From Brachyhypopomus gauderio (Eukaryota > Chordata > Actinopteri > Gymnotiformes > Hypopomidae): a stretch of DNA of 64,000 nt. Positions within the stretch are counted from its first letter, which is position 1, and every line of letters begins with the position of its first letter. The position numbers and the translations under genes are program-made. The stretch is taken from NCBI RefSeq assembly GCF_052324685.1, contig NC_135211.1, positions 17,558,324 through 17,622,323 of the forward strand, given 5' to 3'. Shown in pieces: positions 37,012 through 49,688 of the stretch. Under the pieces are notes generated by a model that worked only from the letters and a program-made list of their open reading frames with translations, did not search any database and was not told the origin of the DNA.

Positions 37012-37367
37012 CAACATCTGCTCCACCTTCACACCTGGATGGACCAGACCATCGCTGCTAACTGAAGTTACCTTGCTGAATATTAGTGTATTTTTATCAA
37101 CAAGAAAGTTGATAAACTTTTCCACTAAACAAAATCCACCTATTTTAATATTTGATGCTAGAAGACCATATTTTACATATCTCAATGTGGTTGTGTTGAA
37201 AATGTGATAGTCACACCTGAATAAGAAATAACAGAGGCATAAGCATGAAGTCATTCAAAGTGTCTAATGTTGATGAGCCAGTTTAGTTCTTGAATGAAGA
37301 GAAAATATCAATTAAATTTGTCCAAAATGGCTGTATAGGCTACTGTGTAATGAATACTGGTGTGATA

Positions 37368-38409
37368 CAGTGGGGAAAATAAGTATTTAGTCAGTCACCA
37401 ATTGTGCAAGTTCTCCCACTTAAAAAGATGAGAGAGGCCAGTAATTGACATCATAGGTAGACCTTATCTATGAGAGACAAAAAGTGAAAAAAAAAAAAAT
37501 TGAGAAAATCATTTTGTCTGACTTTTAAAGAATTTATTTGCAAATAATGGTGGAAAATAAGTATTTGGTCAATAACAAAAGTTCATCTCAATACTTTGTT
37601 GTATATCCTCTGTTGGCAATGACAGAGGTCAAACGTTTTCTGTAAGTCTTCACAAGGTTGGCACACACTGTTGCTGGTATGTTGGCCCATTCCTCCATGC
37701 AGATCTCCTCACGTTTCATCTTTATTGCCCTTGCTGATGGAAGGAGGTTTGCACCCAAAATCTCACAATACATGGCCCCATTCATTCTTTCATGTACACG
37801 GACCAGTCGTCCTGGTCCCTTTGCAGAGAAACAGCCCCAAAGCATGATGACCCCACGGGCTGAGATCTTGCGTGGAGCCCCAGATCGAGGGAGATTAGTA
37901 GTGGTCTTGTAGGTCTTCCATTTTCTGATTATTGCTCCCACAGTAGATTTCTTCACACCAAGCTGCTTGCCTATTGCATATTCAGTCTTCCCAGCCTACA
38001 ATTCGGTTTCTGGTGTCCTCCGACAGCTCTTTCATCTTCACCATAGTGGAGTTTGGAGTGTGACTGTTTGAGGTTGTGGGCAGGTGTCTTTTATACTGTT
38101 AACGACTTCAAATAGGTGCCATTAATACAGGTAATGAGTGGGGGAAAGAGGAGCCTCTTAAAAAAGAAGTGACAGGTCTGTGACAGCCAGAAATCTTGCT
38201 TGTTTGTAGGTGACCAAATACTTATTTTCCACCATTATTTGCAAATAAATTCTTTAAAAGTCAGACAAAATGATTTTCTCAATTTTTTTTCACATTTTGT
38301 CTCTCATAGTTGAGGTCTACCTATGATGTCAATTACCGGCCTCTCTCATCTTTTTAAGTGGGAGAACGTGCACAATTGGTGACTGACTAAATACTTATTT
38401 TCCCCACTG
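37368..38409. mobile_element. Tc1-like transposon with deleted transposase (1,042 bp)
   Basis: The ends CAGTGGGGAAAATAAGTATT and its inverse sit inside TA dinucleotides (37366-37367, 38410-38411), the Tc1/mariner target. The terminal inverted repeats extend at least 70 bp and are nearly identical between ends (one arm reads aagttctcccacttaaaaag, the other ctttttaagtgggagaacgt inverted). That suggests fairly recent activity. The interior holds a broken minus-strand transposase. Confidence 0.92.
37588..38044 (-). pseudogene. internally deleted Tc1 transposase
   Basis: Starts at 38044 with MVKMKELSEDTRNRIV, then a frameshift near 37985. It resumes as AIGKQLGVKKSTVGAIIRKWK and PRSGAPRKIS (the paired-like DNA-binding half). 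It then jumps directly into IMLWGCFSAKGPGRLV and a typical C-terminus. The middle of the protein, including at least the first catalytic Asp region, is missing. Non-functional. Confidence 0.85.
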
Positions 38410-38411
38410 TA

Positions 38412-39540
38412 TGTATGAGAATTCTGCAGATGTGTAGAAACACAGGTGACAGTCACCTCAAGGTTTTTGCTGAGTGCACACTGTCACCTGCAAAATGTGC
38501 AGCTCCTGAGACCTTGAGGGGGGAGGGCGCTGTGTCCAAAAGATAGTCTTCACATCTTAACTAGCTCCAATAGGCCCAATTAAATTTATACATATATGTC
38601 TTACTGAATCAACATTGAAACATTTCGGTGCTTGAAGACCTTCAGCATAACCACTAAAGTTACTGGAGTATATCAGCTTACTGTTGGTGAGTTTATTGTT
38701 ATAATAAAAATGTCACTCCAGAGCACCCTATGGAGATAGAGTGTGTAACCTCCCCTTCCCAATTTAAGTCCTATTTTCTTTTGAACTATTACCACAGAAT
38801 CATGCATGCTTAAAGCAAAACCAAACAAACCTATAATCACAGCCATGTGCTTTGACAATTATTTATTCATGACACTCTTGTAGAATTTCAAGCGGCAGCA
38901 TGTACAAAAGCATAATTAACAATAAGAGGTACTCTGGGATATGTCATCAGTTTGAGTGGTTACTCAGTGCTTGCTTGAGGGCACTACCTGTTTTAACCCC
39001 CAAAAAGGTTTGAATAATTAAATTATAGAAGTAAAATAATACTAAAAAATAATGAAATTACTTAAGGGCCAGATTGAGATCACATTTTCTGATTTTCATA
39101 AATATTTAAGATTAATACAATTCTTCAAATTATCCAGTTATGACTTAGAATCATTGTGCTATGAGTTATGTAGCCAATTTTCAGTTCGCTCACATTACCA
39201 TCCTATATTAATATTATAAATACATTTTCTATAGGTATTGAATTCAAAAGAACTGTAACAAAATCAAAAATAAAGAAAAAAATGTAGAATGGAATAATAG
39301 ATGTGCAAAATAACCAAAGACAACAATGCACTATAATATAACAATACAGTATAATAATTACTGAGGTATGATACTATATGTGTGCTGTTGGTAAACGTAG
39401 AGGAAAAGTTTGTTTTTGTGTATATAAACAAATATCTTTTAGAGGTTTGACACTACACCTGTGGGCAGGCTGACACACGTGTGGCCTCATGAGCACCTGT
39501 GCACATGTTCTGTTCACACCCACGTGTGGTCTGTATGCAG
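38412..39540. other. AT-rich intergenic DNA, 3' side of agrp
   Basis: No gene seen. It should include the end of the agrp transcript, but I find no aataaa on the minus strand close to the stop. Confidence 0.4.
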
Positions 39541-39543
39541 ATT

Positions 39544-39623
39544 TGGCAGGGGTCTGGGTGCGGTGGGGGTCGGCAGGGGTCGGTCCAGGGTCAGCGGCGG
39601 TCGGTCTGCGGTCGGCGGGGGTC
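39544..39623 (+). repeat. G-rich ggtcggc repeat beside the agrp stop codon
   Basis: Imperfect copies of ggggtcggc in the first 80 bp after the agrp stop. On the plus strand, four G-runs of three or more separated by short loops (from about 39548) fit a G-quadruplex pattern. On the agrp transcript the same DNA is C-rich. Confidence 0.75.
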
Positions 39624-39627
39624 AGTG

Positions 39628-41183
39628 CTAGGCATGTCCGTGTCTGCAGGTGTGGTCCATGCTGCGGCAGTAACAGAACGCCTTGAAGAAGCGGCAGTAG
39701 CAGGTGTCACAGGAGTGGCAGCACGGAAGCTGGTGCCCCAGGCAGGACTGCTGGTGCGGGATGCAGCGTCCTGGAGAGCGCGAGCCTCTCCTCTGGAGCT
39801 GCACCATGTCCGTCACGTCCTGCACGTACTGCAAGATGCATCACACTGAGCTGTGTAGCACTGTTATGAACAAAGCACTTCCCAGACACTTCCCAATGCT
39901 GTAGCTCTGTGGTGTAGGAATGGTGCATATTGTTTTCAGTGCTCTGTTGTAATGCATGCATTCATGTTTCATGTTTGGGAAAAGACTATTTATGATGATT
40001 AGATAAACAGAAGATAAATGAAAGATCTGTTTTAAATGTTGAAGAGCATTTAATATGCCAGAATAAATCACTCAAAGCTAATTACAGTACAATCAAAGCA
40101 ATCTGATTGTATTTACAGACATGCTTATGTACAGAGCCATACACTGAAAGAGTCTTAATAGCCTTCATTTATTATTTACAGAATTCATTTTGATGAAAAA
40201 GGGAAAATTTTACCTATGTAATTTCTTTTTATGTGTTGTGACTGAATAAAATAGGATCATAACAGGATTACTGAAAAGCCATCTGGACATCTGGACATCT
40301 GGACACCACAATAGAGTGGGTTTCATTATTCTATGCCATTCACTAACTCTACACACAGAGGAAAACTCACAAAAAAGAACACAGCTTCCCAAAAATCTGG
40401 AAATGTAGTTTCCCATATGAAATCTTGATTACCTCCCTTAAACTGAAGAAAACGAATAATATAAATACTGATTCAGCAGAATTATTGGAAAGTAATGTCC
40501 AGTAAAAAAATTCTAAGCCTAATGGCATTCTAAGCCTACCTCATCATAAGAATCTGCCATCACTTCCACTGAATCAATCCTGGGTTGTGCCAAGTCCACA
40601 GGAACTGAGTCTTGTACAGCTACATAACAACAGTCAGAATATCATCATCATCATCATCATCATCAAACCTAATTCTTCATCCTTGAACATCACTTCATTA
40701 GTTGTTTATATTTTAAATATCATATTGGTTTTTTAACAAAGGTCATTCAAAGAATAAAAATAATGACTAGTAAACTGTAACATTGTAATATTGCAACATT
40801 GTGCATTAGAGTTTCCTTAACCAACATTATTTACAACATTAGTTATCACTGACATACAGGAAAGGCAGTATTAATAATCCTTAAACAATGTCTAAAATAA
40901 ATAGCACCTCTACTGAATCATTGTTCTGGAACAGTAGAGTGGGTCTTTTTAGCAGGCCACTCAATGTCAAACTTCAAAAATGCCTGCAAGTAATTCCAAG
41001 ACCATTAGAGAAATAAGAATATTGAATAAAAATCCATAAATATCACATACTGATGCCTGAGACAAAAGAGTTGTCTGTTCTCCTCATGCCTGGTTGTGAA
41101 TCCATTCGGTTGGTGCGGACAAAACCTGATGCTACCTGCACCACGCTGAGAGTCAACCAGCAGAAGATGACAGCACTCAACAT
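39628..41183 (-). CDS. agrp: agouti-related peptide (AgRP)
   Basis: Secreted hypothalamic neuropeptide that antagonises or inversely agonises melanocortin receptors 3/4 and stimulates feeding. Coding exons: 41183-41051, 40619-40540 and 39828-39628 (introns GTATGT..TAG and GTAGGC..CAG, phases 1 and 0), giving 137 residues. Residues 1-20 are a signal peptide (MLSAVIFCWLTLSVVQVASG). The middle is acidic and variable; a basic QLQRRGS stretch precedes the mature domain. The last exon carries the cystine-knot domain from RCIPHQQSC to the end, with ten cysteines. The receptor loop reads RFFKAF, where I expect RFFNAF. The tail after CYCR is short (SMDHTCRHGHA). Exon phases join cleanly and no lesion is seen, so the gene looks functional. 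ASIP is less likely because of the CYCRFF.AFCYCR spacing and AGRP-type synteny. Confidence 0.93.
40641..40665 (+). repeat. (ATC)n microsatellite
   Basis: About eight atc units in agrp intron 1, some 20 bases upstream (on the minus strand) of the second coding exon. Confidence 0.9.
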
Positions 41184-41232
41184 GGCCAGTAACCCACAGA
41201 TGTTTCCTCAACTCTTTCAGCAAATGCAGTTG

Positions 41233-41390
41233 ACTGCATACAAGCAAACAAAGTAAAGAGAGATTTCAACCCAGTAGGACGTAACCCATATCAGAACTTC
41301 TTTGAGGAAAACAAGAATCCTTATGTCTCTCTTACCTGCAGGGTTCCTTAAACATGATTGACGATGTGAACCCTGGTCTGGTTTATATGA
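41233..41390 (-). promoter_or_regulatory. agrp: agrp promoter, TATA box and non-coding first exon
   Basis: On the minus strand a TATA box (catataaacc, 41389-41380) is followed within 30-50 bases by a short untranslated exon ending CTGCAG|GTAAGAG (last base 41336). A 102-bp intron (41335-41234) ends in ttgcttgtatgcag. The next exon starts at 41233, 50 bases before the ATG at 41183. Known AGRP genes also have a small non-coding first exon. The transcription start (about 41355) is inferred from the TATA position. Confidence 0.6.
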
Positions 41391-41550
41391 TTCCTGGGGC
41401 AGGAGGGAAGTCACATGATGCTAATCAGTGGTGGGGGTGTGGTTTATCATACCAGGCTTCCCCTAGTGTTTCTCTCTCTTTCATATATTCTCTTTCTTTC
41501 TCTTTATCTCTTTATCTCAGATCTAGCCCCCCACCTCAACATACACACAC

Positions 41551-41650
<100 letters not shown>

Positions 41651-41961
41651 ACTTACCAATTATGTTAATATGCATTACAGAATAACTATATGACTAGATA
41701 CTTACGACATAGATACTTTTCATTCATTGGCAAAGTATCAAAATATTTACAAAGACATTTCTTGCAAAATTTTTCTCTACAAATTACTCATCTTTGCAGT
41801 TATCTGGTTCTGTTCTATGACAACTGTGAGCTGTTTTAATATGGAAGAAATACGATGGTCTCCAGGATCCTGAACCAGTCTAATGAAATTTGTGTTTAAC
41901 CCTTAAGGACAGTGTTGACCACTTTGTGGAATTTCCATGTCTTCCTGTTACCTCTTTGTAC

Positions 41962-42067
<106 letters not shown>

Positions 42068-45015
42068 AACGCACGTATGCAATTGTTTGTGATCTAATAT
42101 GAGACAGGCAGGGTACAGAGTGACCATTTCATTTCTTCCTTCCATTTGTTCATTACTGGTGGGTAAACAGTTCAGTGTTTTCCTGTAGCACTGTGGTTAG
42201 TACATCCTCCATAAGACAGTAACTCTGCCTGGTCTCTTTAATGGGTGACGTAATAAAGTGCCCATGCTTTCAATAGGAGGATTAAGAGATAATGGGTCTG
42301 CATATAAACATTAATCAGTTCTGCTCCATAAGTTTTATTTTTATCAAAAATTCAAGGGATAGACATGAAATATGTGGAAATGGACATGGATGCGCAATAT
42401 TTAGTTTGACTGTGAACATTGTGTAAAATAACATTAAAAGGTTTTAAGGAATTACATTTCGATGAATTTCTTATAAGGTCAGAGGTTGCACATAAAAAGC
42501 CACTTGTCTACTTCATCTAACAGTCTATAAAAACGTATCAAACAATGCCAAAAAGGACTTAGGTCACCAAAGAAAACTTTAACCATCATTTCTTGATTGT
42601 CCTTTATTGCAAAGTGCTGTATATTTATTTGCATTTACCATATCCTTCTAAATAAACTGTGTACTGCAGGACAAATAAAAAAATTATAACAAAGAGTACA
42701 GATATACCTGTAAGGAACATATGCAGATTTCAGCTGTGCGTTCTTCAAAACAACCCCACACACAACGCTCTACTGCACCAGTTTGTCACTCTGCAGTTCA
42801 TTAGGTGTAAAGGTCAGGCGCTACACACATCTATTTTCAACCAATACAACCAAAACAAGCTTTTACTGCATCTAAATTAAGGTGATTTCAATTCATTTCC
42901 TGCTCAGTGGAAAAATAATAAGTACTCTGAATTTGTTTTTGTTGAATGGGGTGTCACCTAATATCATTTCTTGATGTAGAATTCTTACTAGATGGCAGTG
43001 CCACGTCAAATAGGTTGTCTCAATATAAACAAACAAACCAAAACCACTGGGGGCACATTCAGGTTAATTTTCTTTTATAAGTAGGTTTGAAAAATGTCTT
43101 CATACAAAGAGCAGACACATAAAGAATCAGAAAAAGCCCAAAATAATTAAACACTTCAACACTTCAATCAAGAGGAACATACACATTCTGTCAATGTCTC
43201 GACAAAATTTATCTCCAAAAATGATGCCTTCATGATAATTGGTATCCAATTACTTTGCTGAATTGTGATTAAAATCTACTTGCATCAGTTTACACTATTA
43301 TGTTAAACATTTGTCTGCAAGATGTAATTGCAAATACACAGTCAGGGTTCCTGAGGGGACCTCATATCTCACACATTTCCTCAGGTGTCATTCAGCGGGG
43401 TGACCTTGTTCTTTTTTTTATTTATGAGGTACTTCTGTGTGCTTTGGATTCAGGGAGCAATTCATCCACATGACACAAATAGTTTTAAAAATTGTTATTG
43501 GGAGTGTATCACTAGGAAAACTCACACATCAAAGATTTTCAGTTAGCAGATATGTAAGACAAGGTTAAACCATAGTTTCACCATAATTATTTTAGTTGCT
43601 GCAGAATGTTAAACATGTATATTCTAGGCTACAGTCCACTGAACAATGTCCAATGTCCAAGTAACAATGTCCACTGAAAAACAAAAAAACATATTGTAAT
43701 TTAGCAAACACATCTACACATCAGGGTAAACCTGATATTAGAGACTTCCCTTCATTTTTTTTCATAAAATAAATATGGTTTAACTTTATTCATTTTGTGT
43801 TTAACCAATGTGTGGTTTCTACTCTCATGCAGTTTTAAGAGTAGTAAGCATCCTATGAAATGTAGTAATGTGTCATGTTCAGAAACAAGCCTTGGATCTT
43901 TTAAACATCACTGCTTTTCACACACCTGGCTTACTTGTAATAATCAAGATATTCTGTGGTGGTGTAAGACTACATACATTAGGTCTTGGGGAGATATGGG
44001 TCTCATTTTTATGATGGCTCTTATGAATAACACAGGAGCTCTTTGTTCTTTTCAAAAGTTGATGTATAGTATTCAAATCCCTTGATAAGGAAAAAATAAG
44101 ATATAGTTATTAAGAACCTGTCACACATTTTTCTTTTACTGAAAGGGTCCTAAAAGTATGGTAGACCTGAGGGATAGATGTTTGTAATCACAAATGTCAT
44201 ATTTGACATTTTTTAACTGTAAACACCCCTCAACCAAAATATATTTTGGAGAATCTCTTATGGTTACATCCCATTAAAAAATTCTGGACATATGGTTGTA
44301 CATTTTGTGTACATAAAATGGTCAAGTATACTTGAAAGTCTTAATTACACTTGAAAGTTTATTTGAGTAATTCATTATTGAAATAAATTCTTAATGTTCC
44401 CATTAACTGTTCTTTTAAACATTTACTTTTTTGTGTGATATTGTTTCGGGAAAGAGATTATTTTTATTTTTTCAGCATTCAACAAGCTTCTTGATATTAA
44501 TCACGACATCGTGTTGCTTTTATTTTGTAATACAGGGTGCAAATATTTGAATGATGCTATATTATCACCCCAGGGGGATATTACATTTATACATGATGAA
44601 TGAAACGTAAACCCCAAATATACATACTTCTGTACTTGTATGCACGTATGAGTCTCTTGTAAATATACTTACAATAAACTCATACATGGTATACTTACAT
44701 CTAGAGTTCTGTCTACCATCTTCTAATAAATTCATTTGATATATTCGTCCAGTTTTTGTTTGTGTTTATTTATTTTTATTCTTTTATTGTTTGCCTTGTT
44801 ATTCTGTGGCCCATGTATGCTTTCCTTCGATGTAAAGATTTATTATGGTGGGAAGGTCAATATAAATAGACTTTTGGGTCTACGTCATTGGGATCAGATG
44901 GTTAGTCACATGAGTGTCTCCTCAGCCCGGTATTAGCTGGCTTCCTTAGGCGGTGTAGGGCATCCGAGATAGACGTTTACATTTCATACAGGAATATAGC
45001 TTGTGATATCCCAAT
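42068..45015. other. intergenic region between agrp and atp6v0d1
   Basis: AT-rich with no recognised gene or repeat family. The last few hundred bases should hold the atp6v0d1 promoter and 5' untranslated region; no TATA box or CpG cluster is obvious. Confidence 0.45.
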
Positions 45016-48000
45016 ATGCCATTTTCCGAATTATACTTTAATGTAGATAATGGGTATCTGGAAGGGCTGGTTCGAGGTTTCAAGGCTGGTATCCTGACCC
45101 AGGGGGACTACCTCAACCTCGTCCAGTGTGAGACCCTGGAAGGTGAGCTTCATGGTGACTGACCAAGACTGTGGGCCAGCCGCATAACCTAACTTAGCGT
45201 TAGCGCTTGTTCGAACTCTGCGCTTCTCTGCAGTTTCCAAAGAATAACATTGATGATAGTTTCGGTGTGCACATCTTTATATGTTAACCGAATAGCTGCC
45301 TAGCTTGGTAGCAGGTAGCTAACGCAATTTGAGATGGCCAACGCTATGGCTAATGCTAACGCTATGGCTAATGCTAACGCTATGGCTAATGCTAACGCTA
45401 TGGCTAATGCTAACGCTATGGCTAATGCTAACGCTATGACTAAAGCTAACGCTATGGCTAAAGATATGACCAACGCTATGGCTCAAGCTAACACTAGCTA
45501 GTTTCCTGACGGTCGTTTAATTGTCCAGTGTCGCGGACACCACCTTTCATCTAACCGCCCTGTTTGTTTGGGAAACTCTTAATTTGCGTTGTGTTGAAGT
45601 TGTGAATCACCTCGCAGGTCGTTTCTGCGTTTGATAACTAGCTAGCATAACAGCTAGCATTGAAGCCTCTCCAGCTGTGACAGCCAGCACACTATGTCCA
45701 GCTTTGACTGTAAATAAATAAATTAGTAAATATTTTTCTGGCAAGTGTGACCAAACGAGAATATATGTAAATTCTGCTTCAATTTTGTTCTTTGTTTTCA
45801 GTGTCAGTCAGCCGCTACTTTGAAAGAGTCTTTACGCTCACCGTCATGTAGCTTAGCCGGCTAACATTACATATGTTTACACTGCGATGTTCATGCGCCG
45901 TAATCTTCAGTGTCTCTTTTATATGGCAATAATTAAAATATGATGATTCATGAGACATGTTAAAGTAAATGAATGTAAAATGGCGGGCAGACGAAATCTA
46001 AGTTAGATAAACTCTTATCAAATCTAGGTTAGCTTGATTAAGATGCACTGCATCTTTACCAGTATGCCAGTATCTTCCTGTTTTTTTCCGAATCGCTGGG
46101 AATTTTCTGGTTTTCATTTTGAGGAACTGGAAACGGTTATGTCTCAATTTTGGACGGAAAACGAGACTAATCTGCTAAGTATTTCCTCTCACGTTGTCAA
46201 GTTTAACAACCAGAGCGAATGTAAAATTAACTAAAGGGGTGCATGAATGCTTGAATGCTCAACAATCCTCAACCTGGAATAACCTCTATTTTTGATTGTG
46301 GTGTTGGCATTTCATGAATCTTTAGATCTGAAGCTGCATCTGCAGAGTACAGACTATGGAAGTTTTCTAGCCAATGAGGCATCCCCCCTCACTGTGTCTG
46401 TCATCGATGACAAACTGAAGGAGAAGATGGTAGTGGAATTTCGTCACATGAGGAACCAGTCCTATGAGCCACTGGCCAGCTTCATGGATTTCATCACGTG
46501 AGCACTTAACAAAATTAGCTTTGAACTTGAAAAAAATAAAAAATTCTTCAGTAAGCCATGTTCTACTTATCAACATGCTATATCCAACATTCTAAGTGTT
46601 CCTCATTTGGTTTTGCAGATACAGCTACATGATTGACAATGTTATCCTCCTCATCACGGGTACTCTGCACCAGAGAGCCATCTCTGAACTGGTGCCCAAA
46701 TGCCACCCGCTGGGAAGTTTTGAGCAGATGGAGGCTGTGAACATTGCTCAGACCCCAGCAGAACTTTACAACGCCATTCTGGTGGACACTCCCCTCGGTG
46801 AGAAATTACCTGTGTAGGTTAGCCTCATGGCTCATGTTGACAATATGCAGATGCATGCTTGAGTCAGCTAAGATCAAAGAAGCTTTGGATGTTGTCTTTT
46901 CTGTTCTGAGTGGTTTAGAGATTTATGCAGTTTGTTGAACAGACCTCTTGATTTGTTATGAATGTGATTGCATTGTGATCACTGTTCTTCCTTTGTTTGT
47001 AGCTGCTTTCTTCCAGGACTGCATCTCAGAACAGGATCTTGATGAGATGAACATTGAGATAATTCGTAACACCTTGTACAAGGTAATAACTGTGATGACT
47101 GTCACAAAGAGATCACTCAAATAAGTGGATGTGATCAGTTTTCACGAATCCGCAAGATAAAAATAACTGGATATGCTTCTTCTTTTTTCCCCCAGGCCTA
47201 TCTCGAAGCCTTCTACAAGTTCTGCAGCAATCTAGGTGGAACCACAGCTGACACTATGTGCCCTATTCTGGAGGTGTGCTGCGCTTTGCTCCCATTAGTT
47301 CTGATGTTTCTTCATCTGAATTTAGTCAGATCTATATAGATATAGATCAAGATCTATAATTCTTAGAATACACGTTTTTTGTCTCGCATAGTGAGAGGCA
47401 GTCAGTGATGTAAGGTTCATTTTTAAAGCCATACCTCACTTTTCAAGTACTGTCAAATCCCTAAAATTCTGCCAGCATACAGGAACAGAACTCATGTTGG
47501 ATTAACAAGCACCACTTCATTACCTGAGATCAGCTTCCAGAAATATTCACTAGTCCAAGTAGCTGTGTTTTCTAATTCACTGGAATAGTGGTTCTGGGGC
47601 ACGACCAGCCACTCAAGTCCACCAAATCTCTGGAACTCTATGGAGTCTCTATGGTCAATTTGTAAATTTATGAAAGTCACTCATATCATATAGGATTCTT
47701 CAAAAAGGTTCAATATAAAATGGGCAAAAACAACTATTCATGACTAATGTCTCATAACTAATCAATGTGAAATCACTCCCGCTGAGCAGGACAGAAAAGG
47801 CTTAATGGGGAAAAAATATTTTGTATGCTAAAAGGAAATTGTCACTTATGTGTTCTGAGAACAAAACTCCTGTCATTGCTGCTTCATGATGATTTATGCA
47901 GCTGTATTGAAATTAAGTGCACAGGTTTTTTTGAGTTTTTCAAACTCAACAAAACAAAGGAACACAAAACTGCCCTAGTTCTGTGAGAAGAAGATATCTG

Positions 48001-49688
48001 TATAGCAACCCAGATGTTGATGCCATGGAGGTATACAAAGTACTGATGATACCACAATATGTTGTTCTGTTGGGCAAATTTGGGAAAATTCAAAGTTATC
48101 AAAAGTAACAGCCAAGCATAAGAGTTAATCTACATATACCTGTAGATGAACAACATGGTGCACGTAGGAGCTACATGTAGATATTGTTATACATTTTTGC
48201 GTAGAGGGCATGGTTTTATAATCACTAATTTTACATTTAAAATGACGTGATTTTTTAAAAATCACACTTGTGGATTTTTCTAAGGAAATACATGTGTGAA
48301 AACCCATCACCTATCATGTGACAGTCCTCTTTTTATTCTTTGGAAATGTTAAGATGTCCAGCTGACTGTGTTCCTGCTCACTTTGAGTGTTCCTGCTCAC
48401 TTTGAGTGTTTCTGCTCAGTTTGAGGCTGACAGGAGGGCGTTCATCATCACCATCAACTCGTTTGGGACGGAGCTGTCTAAAGAGGACCGGGCGAAACTC
48501 TTCCCCCACTGTGGGAAGCTCTACCCTGAGGGCCTGGCCCAGCTCGCGCGGGCCGACGACTACGAGCAGGTCAAAGCCGTGGCTGACTACTACCCAGTGA
48601 GTGTCGGCTGCACACCCCGGCCTCAAGCATCCCTACAGTCCTGCACCAGACACGTCTGCATGTAGTCTAACAGACTGGTGCAATACTGGCTGAGAAGTAT
48701 ACTGGTGAAAAAGCGTTTGCCAGCATGTTTCTTCAAGGCCTGGGTACTCGTTCATTCTAGTTCTCAATCCAGTCCAGCATATAAATACCACACCCAGGGG
48801 TAATCGTATCAGCATTCCTTCTGAATATTTGGAAGACGTGAACACAGTGCATGCTTGCTTACAGGTTGTAAGATTGATGTGAAGTTTCCTCCGATAATCT
48901 CCTGGTCATTTGAGGGGGGTGGGGGTGTTATAGAGAGTGCTTTTGTTTGTAGGAAAGTGGCTGCACAGATTAACTTGTGGACTCCGCGTTTCATTCTCAG
49001 GAATACAAACTTTTGTTTGAAGGCGCTGGTAGCAACCCAGGAGACAAAACCCTGGAGGACCGCTTCTTTGAGCACGAGGTGAGTGTGAGCGAGGGAGAGC
49101 GCGGGGCAGACGGACAAGCTGTCTGGATGTCCCCATCGCACCGGCACCATGTTGTTTTGCTGTGGCTTAAGTTGATCCGCATGCTTTGGAAATCACTGCA
49201 GCAAGGAGATGCATTTAAAAGACCAAATTATTCTCCGTGGACTTCTGTAAGTGTGCAGTGTGTTTTTGAATTTAATATATGAAAAATGTAAATATTTTTC
49301 CAGAGATGTCATTAAACCTAATTCAGACAGGTGTGGAAGATGTTTTATAAAATCTCATAAAGCCATGAAACGAAGACAGTAACAGCAGCAAGTGTTTGGT
49401 GTTCTCTTTACTGCTCTGGAAGTGTTTAGTGGTGTAGTCTATACTGCTCTGGAAGTGTTTAGTGGTGTAGTCTATACTGCTCTGCAAGCCCACATCTCTG
49501 TGCTGTTCCTCTCTTTTTACGTGCAGGTGAAGTTGAATAAACTGGCATTTCTTAACCAGTTCCACTTCAGCGTCTTCTATGCCTACGTGAAGCTAAAGGA
49601 ACAAGAGTGTCGCAACATTGTGTGGATTGCAGAATGCATCGCCCAGAGACACCGCGCCAAGATCGACAACTATATCCCCATTTTCTAA
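45016..49688 (+). CDS. atp6v0d1: V-type proton ATPase subunit d1
   Basis: Subunit d of the V0 sector, a funnel-shaped cytosolic protein on the c-ring that couples it to the central stalk during proton pumping into lysosomes, endosomes and secretory vesicles. Eight coding exons: 45016-45142, 46326-46497, 46619-46797, 47003-47082, 47196-47273, 48420-48596, 49001-49078, 49527-49688. All introns are GT/AG and phases join exactly, giving 350 residues and a TAA stop. Human ATP6V0D1 has 351, and the difference is at the N-terminus ([12 protein letters not shown]). Nearly every block is diagnostic: [55 protein letters not shown] and the C-terminus DNYIPIF. The d1 form is preferred over d2 because of these blocks. 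No lesion. Intron 1 holds an 18-bp tandem repeat and intron 5 a triplicated acceptor. A head-to-head neighbour, agrp, lies about 3.8 kb away. Confidence 0.98.
45334..45501 (+). repeat. 18-bp minisatellite in atp6v0d1 intron 1, with an incidental ORF
   Basis: Tandem copies of gctaatgctaacgctatg, almost perfect in the middle. From ATG 45334 it is open for 55 codons, M-A-N-A repeats, and stops at TAG 45499. Since it lies 190 bp after the exon 1 donor and has no relation to the V-ATPase, the frame is best read as a by-product of a repeat whose length is a multiple of three. Confidence 0.9.
48379..48425 (+). repeat. triplicated splice-acceptor segment of atp6v0d1 exon 6
   Basis: Copies of gttcctgctcactttgagt occur twice directly before the real acceptor tttctgctcag|TTTGAGG (exon begins 48420). 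The two upstream copies have CAC where the real one has CAG, so they lack the AG. Confidence 0.85.
49400..49487 (+). repeat. 33-bp direct repeat in atp6v0d1 intron 7
   Basis: gctctggaagtgtttagtgg plus tgtagtctatact occurs twice, with partial flanking copies on both sides. Confidence 0.8.
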
